Assembly (NCBI GenBank): GCA_032191485.1
Contig: JAVDOI010000004.1
Span: 21,634,943 to 21,698,942, forward strand
Direction of reading: 5' to 3'
DNA length: 64,000 bases
Source: Leptoclinus maculatus
Lineage: Eukaryota > Chordata > Actinopteri > Perciformes > Stichaeidae
Shown: one piece after another, positions 22,016-62,924 of the stretch
How the letters are laid out: each line of letters opens with the position of its first letter
Numbering within the stretch: the first letter of the stretch is position 1
Position numbers and translations under genes: made by a program
The notes under the pieces: model-generated
The model's database searches: none
Seen by the model: only the letters and a program-made list of their open reading frames with translations
Told to the model about the DNA's origin: nothing

Positions 22016-25000
22016 AGACCTCGTGACCCCATGACTCCCGGAGACGCAAAACAAAAACGCACCCTTTGCTTTTCTGGATCACTGTGCTGGAGGTGAACGG
22101 GGGGGGGGTTTACATGTGCAGGAGGTTTTAATCTTTTTATTTTGAATGTGTGTGATGTTTAACGGGCAGTTCACCCCAAAAGCTTCTTACTTGTCGTGCT
22201 GTTTATCAAATAAGGCCTAAACTCTGAAGAGCTGACGATGTGGAGGTTAGATCGTCTATTAAGTCGATTTTATTCTGCTTAAACTCTGGTCACTTTGCAA
22301 AGGAAATAAATGAAGAGCGTTCATTTATATTTTCATGCGGTTTGTTGGTAATCCTGCTGACAATCACAAACATCCCTCGAGGTTCTTACGCAATGCAAAA
22401 TCTGTTCACTGCTCCAGTAAACAGGACGAGCCTTAAACACGACTCCATCTTTGTCTCCGCTACAAGCCAGAAAGCTAACGTTATGCTAGCATAGATTAAA
22501 AGTTTAAATAACACAGCATATTAGATTAGATTATTAATCATCAGTGGGGAAACTCATTTGCCACCAAATCAACTCAGACAACAACAGACAGAAAAACACA
22601 GAACGAGTAAATAAGACCATTTGAGGCATTAATAACATCATAAAGATGCTAAATCTAAAAACCACATCTAAAATGCTGCTGGAACCAAAGAGCTTCTGAT
22701 GGTTCAGTAGAACTCTGAGGTAAATATTAAATGACAGTATGTTTAACAATAAGAGCAGATCGATATCCATGTCATTGTCAGTAGTATAATAACATAATGT
22801 AATGTTATGCCAGTAAGATTTAAAGTCAATAACATTGAACGATCTCGACCAATAAATAGAACTACAGGTGAGAGGACATGTATGTAGTTTTTATTTTAGG
22901 GTGAACTGTCTCTTTAAGGGTTCTGTGTGAACCTTTCACCTTGTTGCATAAACATAATTAGTCTTTAAATTCCACAGAAAAGTGTCTGTGTTGATGTGAC
23001 ATGAAGGCACACGGATGAGCTGCATGTTTAAATCTGTGACCTCTGACCTCTACTGGTGCTTCTACAGGTCGACTAGTAGAACGTTTACGTCTTTTTAAAG
23101 CTTCATTTAGAACTCATCTGTTTTCTTCGTATGTGCATGTGTTGTATGATTTATTAGACGACATATGAGCTTTAATTTCACAAAGTCAACAGACGGGCGG
23201 ACGTGTTATTATTACAGAGTTGATCTGAAGCAAACAGCTGGATGCAGTTATTGTTGTATTTTAAAGAGTAAAACATAACACACGATGTCTAAAGAGTCAT
23301 TTACTTTCATTTGTTTCGGGTTATTTTGGGTTTTGTACAACAGCAGCATCAGAATTATACTTCACATTATATCACAAAATGATTAAAAGTATATTATTTT
23401 CATGTATTTCTACTCATAAAAAGGTGTTTTACAGGTAAACAACGCTTCCTGAATACTTTAAAGTTCACTTGTGTTTTTTGATTATTTTCTTACAAATCTT
23501 AAACGAGAGAAATGTTAACGACAGACGACCTGATTTAAGTTCATGGTTTATGTAAGTTGATCGTTAGTCCTGAAACAAGTTGAACCTTTAAAACCAACGT
23601 AGAGCACGAGGTGATGTGAATCATTTGTTTAAACGGTTGCACTGGAACGTTCTTGGTCAAAAACATAATTAACATAAAATAATGAAAGGTGTTGAACTGA
23701 ATCACTAACTTTTGATTTTGACCTGCGAGGACCAATGAGGAGGAAGCCTCGTGTAAACAACGCTGAAAACAATAAAAACATCAATGATTCAAAGTCAAAG
23801 ATATTAAACATGCTATGGAGTAAATAAAATAAATGTATATCAGATCAAATTACAGTATAGTTAAAAGCATTTATGATCAATTAAAACAAACTATCAGGCC
23901 TACAGGTGAATAGAGTAAATAAATGAACTCAGATATCAACATGAAACTTCACCAGTTCATTACTCACATTAAGACGATTATTTATTGTATGACAAGTTTT
24001 ATGAAATGTGTTTAAATATGTAAATGAGGCATTATGTAATGGTAACTTTTGGTGAATTTAGTAGAAATCTACAGACGTAAACAGACAAAGTATTAAAATA
24101 AATGTTTTATTTCCTCCAGTCTGAAAGAAGACGAGTTATGGAAGAAAAATAGAACAAAATCTATAAATTGATCAGAGAATAAAAAAGCATTTATAGATGA
24201 ATAAAAACGTCTGGTAAGTTGAACGCAGCCCGCTGGTCTTCAGGTCGGTGGAGGTCTTTGGGTCGGTGGTGGGTGTTTGAAGTTACGATCAAAGTTATGA
24301 ACCTAAGACATGATGACATCACAGTTCACAGACCTGCGACTGGGTTTTTTTTGCCCGGAGGACGACTTTCAAACAGCGAGCTGCATTTTTGTTGAAGACG
24401 GATGTTTGAGCGACGTTGTTCGTCTTCAGCTTCTCGTGACTCAAACAGGAAGTCGTCTGGAGATAAGCAGCTGACGCAGCCGCCTGCCGTGCGGTGGAGC
24501 TTCTCAAGAATCGGCAAGTTCAGACTTCAACTGGGTCATCGTCACAACCTGTTTGTGGTTAAGAGGAAAATCACGTGACACATCGTGACACATTTAAAAA
24601 GGAAAAGTTAGCGTGTGCAGAAAATGATCAAATCGTGATTATTGAGGGAAACAGTCGATTTAAAAAAAGCCGAGCATCGAGACGTGGTTTAATGTTTTTA
24701 TCTTCACAAGAGGTAACACTGCAGATGTTCATACAGACATCATAAAAAAAAATATCTGAATACAGTGTCTCATATATTCATCCATATATTGAAAAGTACA
24801 AGTAATAATATTAATAACATAACATGACATCTGTAATAAAAGTGGATTACAAAGTGACATTTGATGTAAATAACTCTTAAGAATTAAGTAACAGAAAACA
24901 AAGAATCACAATAGTTCCATTTAACTGAATGTAAAAACATTGAAGTGCTATTTGTTCAAAGCTACACTTAAAAAGCAGGAAGCGTTTTGTGTGTTTTTTT

Positions 25001-25330
25001 ATTTCCTTCAAGGAAAAGTACTATAAAATAAGTTACAGTACAGTGAATCTGTCCAAAGCTACTTTTGTTCCCGTCTTCCAGCTTTTTGTAAGAACAAACA
25101 GAAGTAACTCATACAGGAAAGAGATTTACCCCCCCCCCCCCAAAAAAAACGTTGTGGATAACTTGTTTCTAGTGTGTTCGTGTTCGTAAGAAAAAATGTG
25201 AAACCTTCTAATCTTCACCCCCCCTGTCCCCCCAAGTCCTCGTAAAAAAAACAACTTTGTACTTCATGAGCTCAGAAAAAATCTTTTGACAAATACTTCA
25301 TGTTTAGTCACGTGACACAGAGAAGAGCTC
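22016..25330. other. traf3ip2 to wwc3 intergenic region (3' ends converge)
   Basis: No coding exon recognised. It holds a G10 run (about 22100), a dispersed repeat (22875-23115), a perfect DR1 hexamer pair (23037-23049) and a C-run (about 25130-25140). The 3' UTR of wwc3 should enter from the right; TTTATT near 24998 is AATAAA on the minus strand and is a candidate poly(A) signal about 330 bp after the wwc3 stop. Confidence 0.55.
22875..23115. repeat. Dispersed repeat related to 7196-7340
   Basis: Shares AACTGTCTCTTTAAGGGT, TTGTTGCATAAA and TTTTTAAAGCTTCATTT with the copy in chd1l intron 13, with extra sequence in the middle. Confidence 0.6.
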
Positions 25331-53821
<28,491 letters not shown>

Positions 53822-54200
53822 AGCGTCGGGGTCTTGGAGCCCTCTGCCCTGGTTCAATATCCACCTCCACCACCTCCCCTCCACAAAACCCCCGAGTTAA
53901 AACACTCGGGTCTTCACAGCATTACCACGAACTCGACGTCGGCGCAAAATAACAGAAGCTGAAATATAAAACTTCCCACCGAAGTTCGGCTGAAAGTACA
54001 TCCGAGTTTTTCTTTTCCAAAACGTCCACAAGTTGAAAAAATAAATAAATAAAACCCACTACCGCGGAGCTCTCACGGTCTCCTCGGATCCTCCATGTTC
54101 GCCTCCTCCTCCACCATATTTCATTCCTCCGTGTCCATATTCGGGGTAGAAACTCATTTGCATAAACGGTCGGACGCGAGCTGCTCCGGTCCAATAGGAA
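53822..54200 (-). promoter_or_regulatory. wwc3: wwc3 5' UTR and promoter region
   Basis: GC-richer stretch with (GGA)n runs upstream of the ATG (53819-53821 on the plus strand). Several upstream ATGs occur, including a three-codon ATG-CTG-TGA. A CCAAT box lies at 54191-54195 (plus-strand CCAAT). CATTCC at 54122-54127 is a TEAD-type hexamer. Start site unknown. Confidence 0.4.
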
Positions 54201-55362
54201 GACTCCGTTAAAAAAAAAGTATCGTCGCTGTGAAATAACGGTTAAAAAAAACGTTTATTTAATGTTTTTTTTACCTCCACGATATAATTTAGTCGGTAAC
54301 AAGTGGCGGGAGAAAAAGAAGAAGAAGAAGAAAGTTAGATAACTTTATTGTTCAGCTGTCAGATAACAAACTCTGTGGAGTCACGTGACATAACTGCCCG
54401 ATAACTTTATTAAATACATAAATAAATAATATCGTTATGTGGAAACGAACCACCGACACAGAAACAAGAGTTTTAACTTTTAAAATCAGGGACAACTCCC
54501 CCTGAAAAGTTATTTTGTTATAGTGGTACAACAGCGCCATCTTGTGTCTCCAGTAGATATAGCAGCAACACCAGCGTCAAAACTTTATTGACAATCGGCA
54601 GTATACAGAAGTCATAGGCCAAACAAAGGTAAATGTGTAATTTTCAACCAATTAAACAGCAAGAAAATTAGTGTCTCTAGACCAGAAAACAACACGTGTC
54701 ATAGAAAATGTATCGTATATTAAAATATCTACACTAATAAAAACATGTGACATTACAGTCGTTTACATATTCTAAACAATATTTATGTAATTCAATTAAA
54801 CTTTAATACATTATAAGGCCTTCAGTGCCCACATAAAGATTATATTATGTGTAAATCTGTAAATAAGCGAAGTTAAAAAAGGCAGAATTCGTTAAATATT
54901 GTTTTTTTTAAGGCCCATTTATAAGATTACCATGTAAATGTAAAATGTAAATCTGTCTAATATTAACATTTAACAAACAGAACAGGCAGAAATTGTAAAA
55001 AATATATTGAGCATAAAACAGATAATTTCACTGAATTCGACATCGATTGTTTATGTGTATAAAGGGTAATTTATTATAAATATGATCAAGCCATATTCGA
55101 ATTTATTACAATTAAAAATACATATTATGATTTTAACTATAATAATAGTAATAATAATAATAATAATAATACTCATAACCATATTATTAATATTATTAAT
55201 AATAATAATAATTGAATCAACTAAATAAATATATATTATTATTATAACAATTATTAATAAAATAAAATAAAACATATTATTGTTATGAAATGAATAAAAT
55301 AAAATAAATATTATTATTAACCCAGCCACAGACCCTCACAAAAAGGTATCCTAACCTTCTAC

Positions 55363-55690
55363 CAGTGGTGGAATTACAAAGTACCTCTATTCAAATACTG
55401 TACTTACTTACAAATGTAGGTACTTTTCTTGAGTATTTCCATGACAGAATATAAAGGAGTTAACATGCAACATACACAATAATGCAGCAGAAATATTAAT
55501 CCAGAAATATCAGATATGATAGTAATACATTTTCTTCTGATCAGTCAATACTTTAACTTTAACTACATTTATGTACTTTTACTCCAGTAAGGTTTTAAAT
55601 GCAGGACTTTAACCTGTAGTGGAATCTTTTTACTTTGTGGTATTAGTACTTTTACTGCAGTAAAGTATCAGAGTACTTCCTCCTCCACTG
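55363..55690. mobile_element. hAT-type MITE (CAGTGGTGGAA family)
   Basis: Begins CAGTGGTGGAATTACAAAGTA and ends GAGTACTTCCTCCTCCACTG; internal blocks TACTTTTACT and GCAGGACTTTAACCTGTA. I recognise the family as one of the most abundant MITEs in percomorph fishes. No intact 8-bp target duplication visible. Confidence 0.85.
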
Positions 55691-55721
55691 GGTTTCTTAA
55701 CTGTTTACTTCTATGTTGAAC

Positions 55722-55855
55722 ACACTTATTGTAAGTCGCTTTTGCGTCTGCTAAATGGCTGTAATGTAATGTAATGTAATGTAATGTAATGTAATGTAAT
55801 GTAAATGTAAATGTAATGTAAATGTAATGTAAATGTAATGTAATGTAATGTTGAA
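55722..55855 (+). repeat. LINE2/V-SINE-type 3' tail with (TGTAA)n expansion
   Basis: TTGTAAGTCGCTTTTGCGTC followed by TGCTAAATGGCTGTAATG and about 17 TGTAA/ATGTAA units. The GCGTCTGCTAAATG string is the tail shared by fish L2 LINEs and V-SINEs. Confidence 0.75.
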
Positions 55856-56076
55856 TCAATGACGTTGAGAATCGGCTGCAGAGACTTCCAGGGTCCTGGT
55901 CTTGGGTGTGCTGGTTCTCCGTCATGGTTTACTGGGACACTTAATGGTTCTTTAATTCTTTTCTTAATCTTCCAGTTTAAATTAAATTAACATAATTTGA
56001 TGCGTCTCAGTCAGCTTCAGACCACGTAAAGACTCCTGAGGACGTGTTTGGACAATTATTTGTCCTTAACAGACAT

Positions 56077-56366
56077 ATAAATACATATATATACGTAATA
56101 TATACGTATATATATACTGTATATACATATATATACGTATATATATACTGTATATATACTTATATAGTACATACATATATATATACACATATATATACAT
56201 ACACAAATATATACATACATATAAATATGAATATACATCTATATAAATACATATATATAGACACATATATAAATATACATATATACATTTACATATCTAT
56301 ACATATATATATATACACATATATAAATATACATATATATATATATATATACACACACATATATAA

Positions 56367-56408
<42 letters not shown>
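56077..56408. repeat. (ATATAC/AT)n low-complexity tract
   Basis: About 330 bp of ATATATAC/ATACAT repeats with YI-rich spurious frames on both strands. Confidence 0.95.
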
Positions 56409-56415
<7 letters not shown>

Positions 56416-56509
56416 CTCTGAGCTCTTCTAAAGTTGTGTTTCCTAAACTAAGGAGGAAAATGTCTTTTTCTGGTGAGGTTTGGTTCTGACCAGTACACCT
56501 GACTGTGTG

Positions 56510-56850
<341 letters not shown>

Positions 56851-57443
56851 CTGGGAAACGTTTTGTCACATCAGAGCTTTGATCTGTTGCCTCCTACGAT
56901 GTTTTGTCCCACAGTGTTCATATGAGAGCAAACAATAAGCTGCTCTGTTGTTTCTCTTTCAGTCACATGCAGCTAAAAGCCGACTGCCGTCACAAACACA
57001 CCAATACATATATATAATAAATAATAAAATGTCATTATTATCAGTAATACGATCATAATGTAATAATGTATCATCGGTAATAAATCACACTATCCTCGGA
57101 GCCAATTTTATTTTCCCTGCATGATCACATGCCTCCATGATACTTTAATAATAATAATAATACTTTGTTAATAATCTCAGAATCTTATCTTCAGCATTTG
57201 GAAATATTTGTTTCAATTATTATTTATTTTTTTTACACACAGGATGCAGAAAAATTATTTAATCTGTTACGTAACAAAAATGCAATAATATCCTGTCTGC
57301 GTTTAATTTCCTCCCCTGTGGCTGGCTGTTCCTCTGCCCGTTGGCACAGCAGCAGGACCGTAAAGGAGGAGGGGCCCCGAGCAGGAGGGCCCCCCCGCAA
57401 GCCCCCCCTCCCCCATCCTTCTTTCTCCTCCCTGCAGCAGAAG

Positions 57444-57491
57444 ATGAGTGCTCCTCCAAGTGGGAAACTGTTTGTGAACGAGCTCCAGTGA
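57444..57491 (+). other. Upstream ORF (15 codons) before the claudin
   Basis: ATG at 57444 opens a 15-codon frame ending at TGA 57489-57491, 136 bp before the claudin ATG. Whether it is in the 5' UTR depends on the unknown start site. Purine-rich (GAAGCA)n sequence fills 57555-57600. Confidence 0.3.
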
Positions 57492-57627
57492 GCCTCAGCT
57501 CTGTTTTACCGGGCGTTTGGTCTGAGCCTCGTCCATCTGAAGTGCAGCCAGACAAGCAGAAGCAGAAGACGAAGCAGAAGAAGAAGCAGAAGAAGAAGAA
57601 GTGAACCGTGGAGGTCTGAAGAGAGAC

Positions 57628-58290
57628 ATGGACTCGCGTGACTGGGCTCTGGAGCTGCTGGTGATGCTGGTCTACTTCGCAGCGTGGCTCTGTGCTCTGG
57701 CCACCACCCTCCTGCCTCACTGGCTGACCGTGTCCACCTCCCTGCTGCCCGTGGAGAGCTATGGTCTGGGTCTGTGGGAGACCTGCGTGGTCCAGGACGT
57801 CGGGGTCACGGAGTGCAGGGCCTACGACAGCCTGCTGGGCCTCCCCAGCTACCTGAAGCTGGCCCGAGTCCTCATGTGCACCTCCCTCGCCGTGGGAGCG
57901 CTGGGGATGCTGGTGGCCGTGCCGGGGCTCTACCTGGTGGCTGGCTGTGGAGGACTCGGAGGCTCCAGAACCAAGAGGACTTTAACGGTCACGGGAGGCG
58001 TGCTGGGGGTGATCTCCGGGGTGCTGTGTCTGATCCCCGTGTCCTACATGGCCCATTTGGCCGTGGCAAACTTCTTCGACGACAAAGTGCCCGATATGGT
58101 GCCACGGTGGGAGTTCGGCGATGCCCTGTTCTGCGGCTGGATCGGAGGGTTCCTCCTGGTGGTGGCCGGACTCCTCCTGGTCTCCTCCTGCTGGTGTTCT
58201 CAGGTGGAGCCTCAGCCTGCAGCGCTGCAGCGCAGATACCAGGTCATGAGCACGGACGTGTCCTTCAGGAAACGCTCAGAGTACGTTTAA
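57628..58290 (+). CDS. Claudin (claudin-22/24/34-like), intronless
   Basis: Four-pass tight-junction membrane protein of 220 aa. TM1 about 7-28 (ALELLVMLVYFAAWL), first extracellular loop with the claudin signature W-GLW-C-C (GLGLWETC and TEC), TM2 (VLMCTSLAVGALGML), TM3 (VTGGVLGVISGVLCLIPVSY), second loop with PRWEFGDALF, TM4 (GWIGGFLLVVAGLLLV), and a cytoplasmic tail ending SEYV, the usual claudin PDZ ligand. The start is ATG 57628 (MDSRDW); the frame continues upstream to a GTG at 57601 that is unlikely to be used. Single exon, as in many fish claudins. Linkage with wwc3 recalls human WWC3-CLDN34 and WWC2-CLDN22/24, but the exact orthologue is not certain. Confidence 0.93.
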   Translation: MDSRDWALELLVMLVYFAAWLCALATTLLPHWLTVSTSLLPVESYGLGLWETCVVQDVGVTECRAYDSLLGLPSYLKLARVLMCTSLAVGALGMLVAVPGLYLVAGCGGLGGSRTKRTLTVTGGVLGVISGVLCLIPVSYMAHLAVANFFDDKVPDMVPRWEFGDALFCGWIGGFLLVVAGLLLVSSCWCSQVEPQPAALQRRYQVMSTDVSFRKRSEYV

Positions 58291-58980
58291 AGGACTGAGA
58301 GAATGTGAAGCCGACAGCACAACACAATCACCAGTAGGACTGCACTTCAAACTGCCTTCAAAAGAATGATGTAAATATCTGGTTTAGTGTCAAAGACGTC
58401 GCTTTGTGTTGATCAAATGTTTTGTGAAAATGTAGAAAACATGCAGCTATTTATCGAATCTCTCACCTGCAACAATCCAACATCACGTTATAAAAAGAAA
58501 CCTGCTGTGACCAGTAAACATGAATATTTTTTTTAAAAGATGTGTTTTATAGAAAATGCTTTATGGTGTGTGTGTGTGTGTGTGGGGGGGGGGGGGCTGT
58601 TTTTGTCTTATAAGTGCCAACAAAGAAGAAAAATACGATTTCTTAGCTTTTTTATTCTTGATACTAAAACATTAGAGAGCACACGTTATTCTGTGCTCAC
58701 AGGATGCATCCTGCAGCAACATCTGATGATTCACATAAAGAATTATATTGAAATTATATTAAAAAATTGTCTCTTTTTGTTTTTCATGTTGGAATCCAGT
58801 GATTTTATATATTTAAAAAATGAGAAGCCGTGAATCTGTAAGGAGCATGTTTTTCTTCAGTTATGTCAGAGGTGGAAACATGGCTGCTCTCCCCCCCCCC
58901 ACCCCCCATCCGGTCGTCTATTAGTCACATAAACCTGAAACCTTTATTTTTTGGTCTGAAGCGGTCCCTGGGGGGGGGGG
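58291..58980. other. Claudin 3' region
   Basis: Probable 3' UTR then AT-rich sequence; ATTAAA near 58757 is one candidate poly(A) signal. G-runs at about 58582-58595 and 58969-58985 and a C-run near 58890. No other gene. Confidence 0.45.
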
Positions 58981-58989
58981 GGGGGCACA

Positions 58990-59280
58990 GAAAACAGCCG
59001 CCTCGGTGCGTCAGGTGTGTCTGCGGCGGTGGAAACGCAGCTTGAGACTAATTCCATCAGATTTCCTGGTGGCTCGCTGGGCTAAGCTGTGTTTAATGAA
59101 TGCTCTAATGGGCAGCGTGTCCCGAGAAGAATGCAGGACCGGCTGCCCTGGCGGCTCCCGCTTTGACATAATTACACAAAAGGTCAGAGGTCGCCGCCAC
59201 TGTCTGCCCTCCGAAAACTGTTTGTGTCGTTTACGTGGATGCAGGACCAGTGACATGAACGTGGACGGCTTCTAAGCCTC
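58990..59280. other. GC-rich low-repeat block, candidate conserved non-coding element
   Basis: About 290 bp free of simple repeats and with balanced composition, unlike its surroundings. It contains AGGTCAGAGGTCG (59182-59194), one mismatch from a DR1. Open frames on both strands show no known domain. Confidence 0.3.
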
Positions 59281-59439
59281 CACATCCAGATGATGGTAGT
59301 TTTTATTTAGTCAGCACTTATAGAACGAGATAATGATGTTGAAGAAGCACATGTTGCCCTTTAGGGGACTTTACTTGGTCGGATGATGAGACAACGAGCT
59401 GCTGGAGACAGACATGTAAACGCGTCTATTAACTTAGGA

Positions 59440-59960
59440 GCAAGAAACACAGACTTTGTAGTTATGTTGGCCCCTTTTTGTAGTTGTTTGTATCCTGCTC
59501 TGTAGTAATTCTGTGTCTCTTTGAAGTTATTTTTATCTCTTTATAGTGATTTCGTGTCTCTTTGTATTAATATTATGTCTCCTTGTGGTCAACTTGTGTC
59601 TCTTTGTAGTTGTTTTGTGTCGCTTTGCAGTCATTTCGTGTCTCTTTGTAGTGTTTTGTGTCTCTTTGTAGTTGTTTTGTGTCTCTTTGTAGTCATTTTG
59701 TGTCTCTTTGCAGTCATTCCGTGTCTCTTTGTATTTGTGCGTTTCTTTGTACTAATATTGTGTCTCCTTGTGGTCAACTTGTGTCTCTTTGTAGTTGTTT
59801 TGTGTCCCTTTGTAGTTGTTTTGCATCTCTTTGTAGTTGTTTAGGCCTGTTTGTAGTATTTTTGTGTCTGTTTGTAGTCTTTTTGTGTCTGTTTGTAGTT
59901 GTTTTGTGTCTCCTTGCAGTCCTTTTTTTGTCTTTTCCTGGTAGATACGTGTCTTTTTGA
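59440..59960. repeat. ~21-bp degenerate minisatellite (TTTTGTGTCTCTTTGTAGT)
   Basis: About 24 units of TTGTGTCTCTTTGTAGTTGTT-like sequence. The Leu/Val-rich frames through it are artefacts of the repeat. Confidence 0.92.
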
Positions 59961-60204
59961 GTGACATTTTGTAGGTGAAGGCCAGGGAGGCCCCCTGACA
60001 CTTTGGGCCCCTGGGCCTGAGCCCAGTAGGTCCGTTCAGTAATCAACCCGGCCTCACACAGCTTCCTATCGTCTGACACCGCGCAGGCTGCAGGGAGGAC
60101 CTGGTGTCTCAGGGCGGCTATCAGCAGCGAAAACAACAAACCGCAGAGATGATTACCTTCATGATTCTTATGATGATAACAAGTGATGATGATATGATGA
60201 TATG

Positions 60205-60318
60205 TAACGCTGATTACCGTAATATGTGTGGTACTTGTTCTAAATGTACGTTGGTACATAGAGGGTGATAAGAAGCTGTACATTGAGGGACTTAGGACCC
60301 AGGGGAATGTAGGTGAAA
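60205..60318. repeat. Dispersed repeat shared with 28488-28597
   Basis: GCTGATTACCGTAATATGTG to CAGGGGAATGTAGGTGAA, over 90 % identical by eye to the block in the putative hAT-like insertion at 27991-28734. Confidence 0.75.
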
Positions 60319-60656
60319 CATGGAACCTGTAGTCTGTACCTGCATGAGGAAGTTATGCTAGAGTTCCAGTTAAGAGCAGTTTGTTCTCACGTGCTTATAT
60401 GTTCATTTAAAAACACGACAATATCTATTTTGATATTGTCACGTTTGATCCTGTAACGAGACGATCGCGTGTGTGTGTGCGACAGGAGGGACCGACGGTG
60501 ACGGAGTGAAGGGGGGTGGGGGGGACCGGGCATGTCACCCGGGGAGGGAGTGTGTAAAGTGTTACATATGCTTCGGTTCATGAGAGCTTCGTCGTTCAAA
60601 CGGTATGCTGCATTGTTGTGGAAATATTATATTTGTTACTGAAAAATGGCTTTCTT

Positions 60657-60704
60657 CGGTACCAGTCGGTACCAATCGGTACCAGTCGGTACCAGTCGGT
60701 ACCA
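60657..60704. repeat. 10-bp tandem array GGTACCAGTC
   Basis: Five copies of GGTACC(A)(G/A)TC, each with a palindromic GGTACC, followed by CCCCCCGGTGGGGGGGCTT, itself a small inverted repeat. Confidence 0.9.
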
Positions 60705-61090
60705 CTAGCCCCCCGGTGGGGGGGCTTTCGGGCCCAACAGGTTCATCCGACTGCAAACAAACAAACCGACCCTGAAGGGGCTGATGATTTACTGCCCGAC
60801 TGTCACATCACCCGACAGTTCAGATTGAGATTAGTGTTCAGACTTTGATAAATATGATTGGGAATAACAGTTTTCTCTTGCTCAACACACTCATAACAGA
60901 TAAACCATCATGATAATGTTGCTACACCCTCACAATCACCAACAATAACTAAATACCTCTTATCTGTCTTATCTAGATAGGAAGACGAGTATATAAATAT
61001 GACGATGTAGAAAGTAGGTAAAATAGTAAATGTCCTGCATTCAAAATACTTCAGTAAAGTACATTATTAGAAACAAAACAGTCAAATTAG

Positions 61091-61175
61091 TCCAGTGGTT
61101 CCCAACCCAGGAGTTGGCCCCCTCCAGAAGGGTCGCAAGATAAATGTGAGGGGCCGTGAGATGATTGATGGGAGA
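61091..61175. mobile_element. hAT-like element terminus (CAGTGGTTCCCAACC)
   Basis: The CAGTGGTTCCCAACCCAGGA start and GTCGCAAGATAAATGTGAGG interior are typical of a widespread vertebrate hAT-derived non-autonomous family. The other end was not located. A fragment of the CAGTGGTGGAA family (GTCCTGCATTCAAAATACTT) lies just upstream at 61030-61060. Confidence 0.6.
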
Positions 61176-61994
61176 GGAAATAGGTCTGGAACAGCTGTCT
61201 TCATGAAACCATCTGAAAAGTTAAAGGAGCATGCCACTGGTCTCCGATTATTTTTAAATAGGATAAAAAAAAAAAAATGTACCAGAACACTCTCACTCCC
61301 AACTTGTGTGGCGGCCTAATTTTAAATATTTGGACGTTTCAGGGACGGCGTGTCGGTTTCGTTACATGTTGTCTTTTCAAAATAAAGCTCCAACGTCAGT
61401 TTACTTTTTTTACGGTTTACTCACAAACAAAACTACTTAACTGGGTTTAGTTAAAGATTGTGGTTTTGGTTAAAATAAGTATGTTTGTTATGTAACCAAA
61501 CTACAGTAAAAATGTTGACTTCAAATGAGAGCTGTAGGAATCACTCATTTGTTTAGCCAACAGGAAGTCATCATCGTACTGAAAGCTCAGAAAGGTAAAC
61601 TCACCTCTGCCTCAAGTGACATCACTTGAGGCAGTTTAACAGATTTCACACAGCTCCTTCTGAAGCCACAAAAAGTCTTTATGCAACTTTTTTTATTTCT
61701 CACATATATGCAATAAGTTTCCCTTTAAGAGGAGACATTTATACTCTTTGGTGAAACTGCTCCAACGAGACGCTGCTTTATCTTAAACTGGTTTAATCTT
61801 TAACAGCATGTTGCTTTTTAAAAGCTTGTCGTATCAGTAAAGTTATGTCTTTGACATGACTCGTATATAATGATTGTTATCTGATCTCATGGGATGATTG
61901 AAAGAAGTTAAAAACAAATCTACTTCAAGCTTTTTTTTTCATCTCTCTTGAATCTTCTGCAAATAAAATCTTTGTGAATGTATACACTTATGAT

Positions 61995-61996
<2 letters not shown>

Positions 61997-62031
<35 letters not shown>

Positions 62032-62106
62032 CAGAGAGAGAGAGAGAGAGAAGACAGAGAGAGAGAGAGAAGACAGAGACAGAGAGAGAGAGAGAGTGAA
62101 GACAGA
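61997..62106. repeat. (GA)n microsatellite with GACA breaks
   Basis: About 110 bp of AGAG repeats interrupted by AAGACAG. Confidence 0.95.
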
Positions 62107-62289
62107 GACGAAGAATTAGTTGAATACTTTCCTCTGAATCTCTTATTTCTAGAAATGCTTTTAAATGATAAACTCAATAAAATGAACATCAGTGTTTTTT
62201 AGAGCTCCACCTTTCATCCACTTCTGTGACGGAGAGCTGCTCTCAGCTGAAGAGGCCTTTTGTTCCTCAGCAGCCAGCCGCCTCCAGAG

Positions 62290-62323
<34 letters not shown>

Positions 62324-62924
62324 AACAATCACTACTGTGAGCCCCCCCCCCCCCCCATCTCCGTACTCACATGCCTGCTCTCGTCAGCCTCCTACCAGGT
62401 CACATGACCTCCAGTCCTCCAGACCCCTCCAGGACCGAGTGCTGATACAGCTGATCATTACGGAGACGCTCAGATTGCTTCATCCAAATGTCACTATTGG
62501 ATAACGCTGCAGAGATAAAAAAGTGTATTATTACATTACTGCAGATATGCATCAGTCCCTGAACTCTGGCAGCACAAACATTCACATGGACGGAAAAAAA
62601 CCCGAATCCAGACGGACAAATTATTATCTGTAGATTATATTAAGAACATTATGAACCAATACGTTGTATTACAGTACAATAATAAAGCAGCTACAACCAT
62701 TTATTAACAACAAATTACATGAAAGATGTCGGCTCCACAGAAAGTTTTAGCATCTTTCAGCTCGTTATTTTGGTTTTCTGGGCCATAACTTTACTGGTTC
62801 GGTTCACTCTCACAGTGTTGAAACTGTTTCCTGCAACAACAAAAAAACAACCTCTTGTGCATCACTAGGGACATTTTGGGCTTTTTCCGTTTTCATTTTT
62901 CAATAATTTTGTCTGCCTTTTTTT

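Noticed and set aside
57601..57627. Extension of the claudin to the upstream GTG
   Set aside because: GTG is not a normal vertebrate start, and MDSRDW at 57628 fits the usual short claudin N-terminus before TM1.
59521..59960. Leu/Val/Cys-rich frames resembling a membrane protein
   Set aside because: By-product of the ~21-bp TTGTGTCTCTTTGTAGT tandem repeat.
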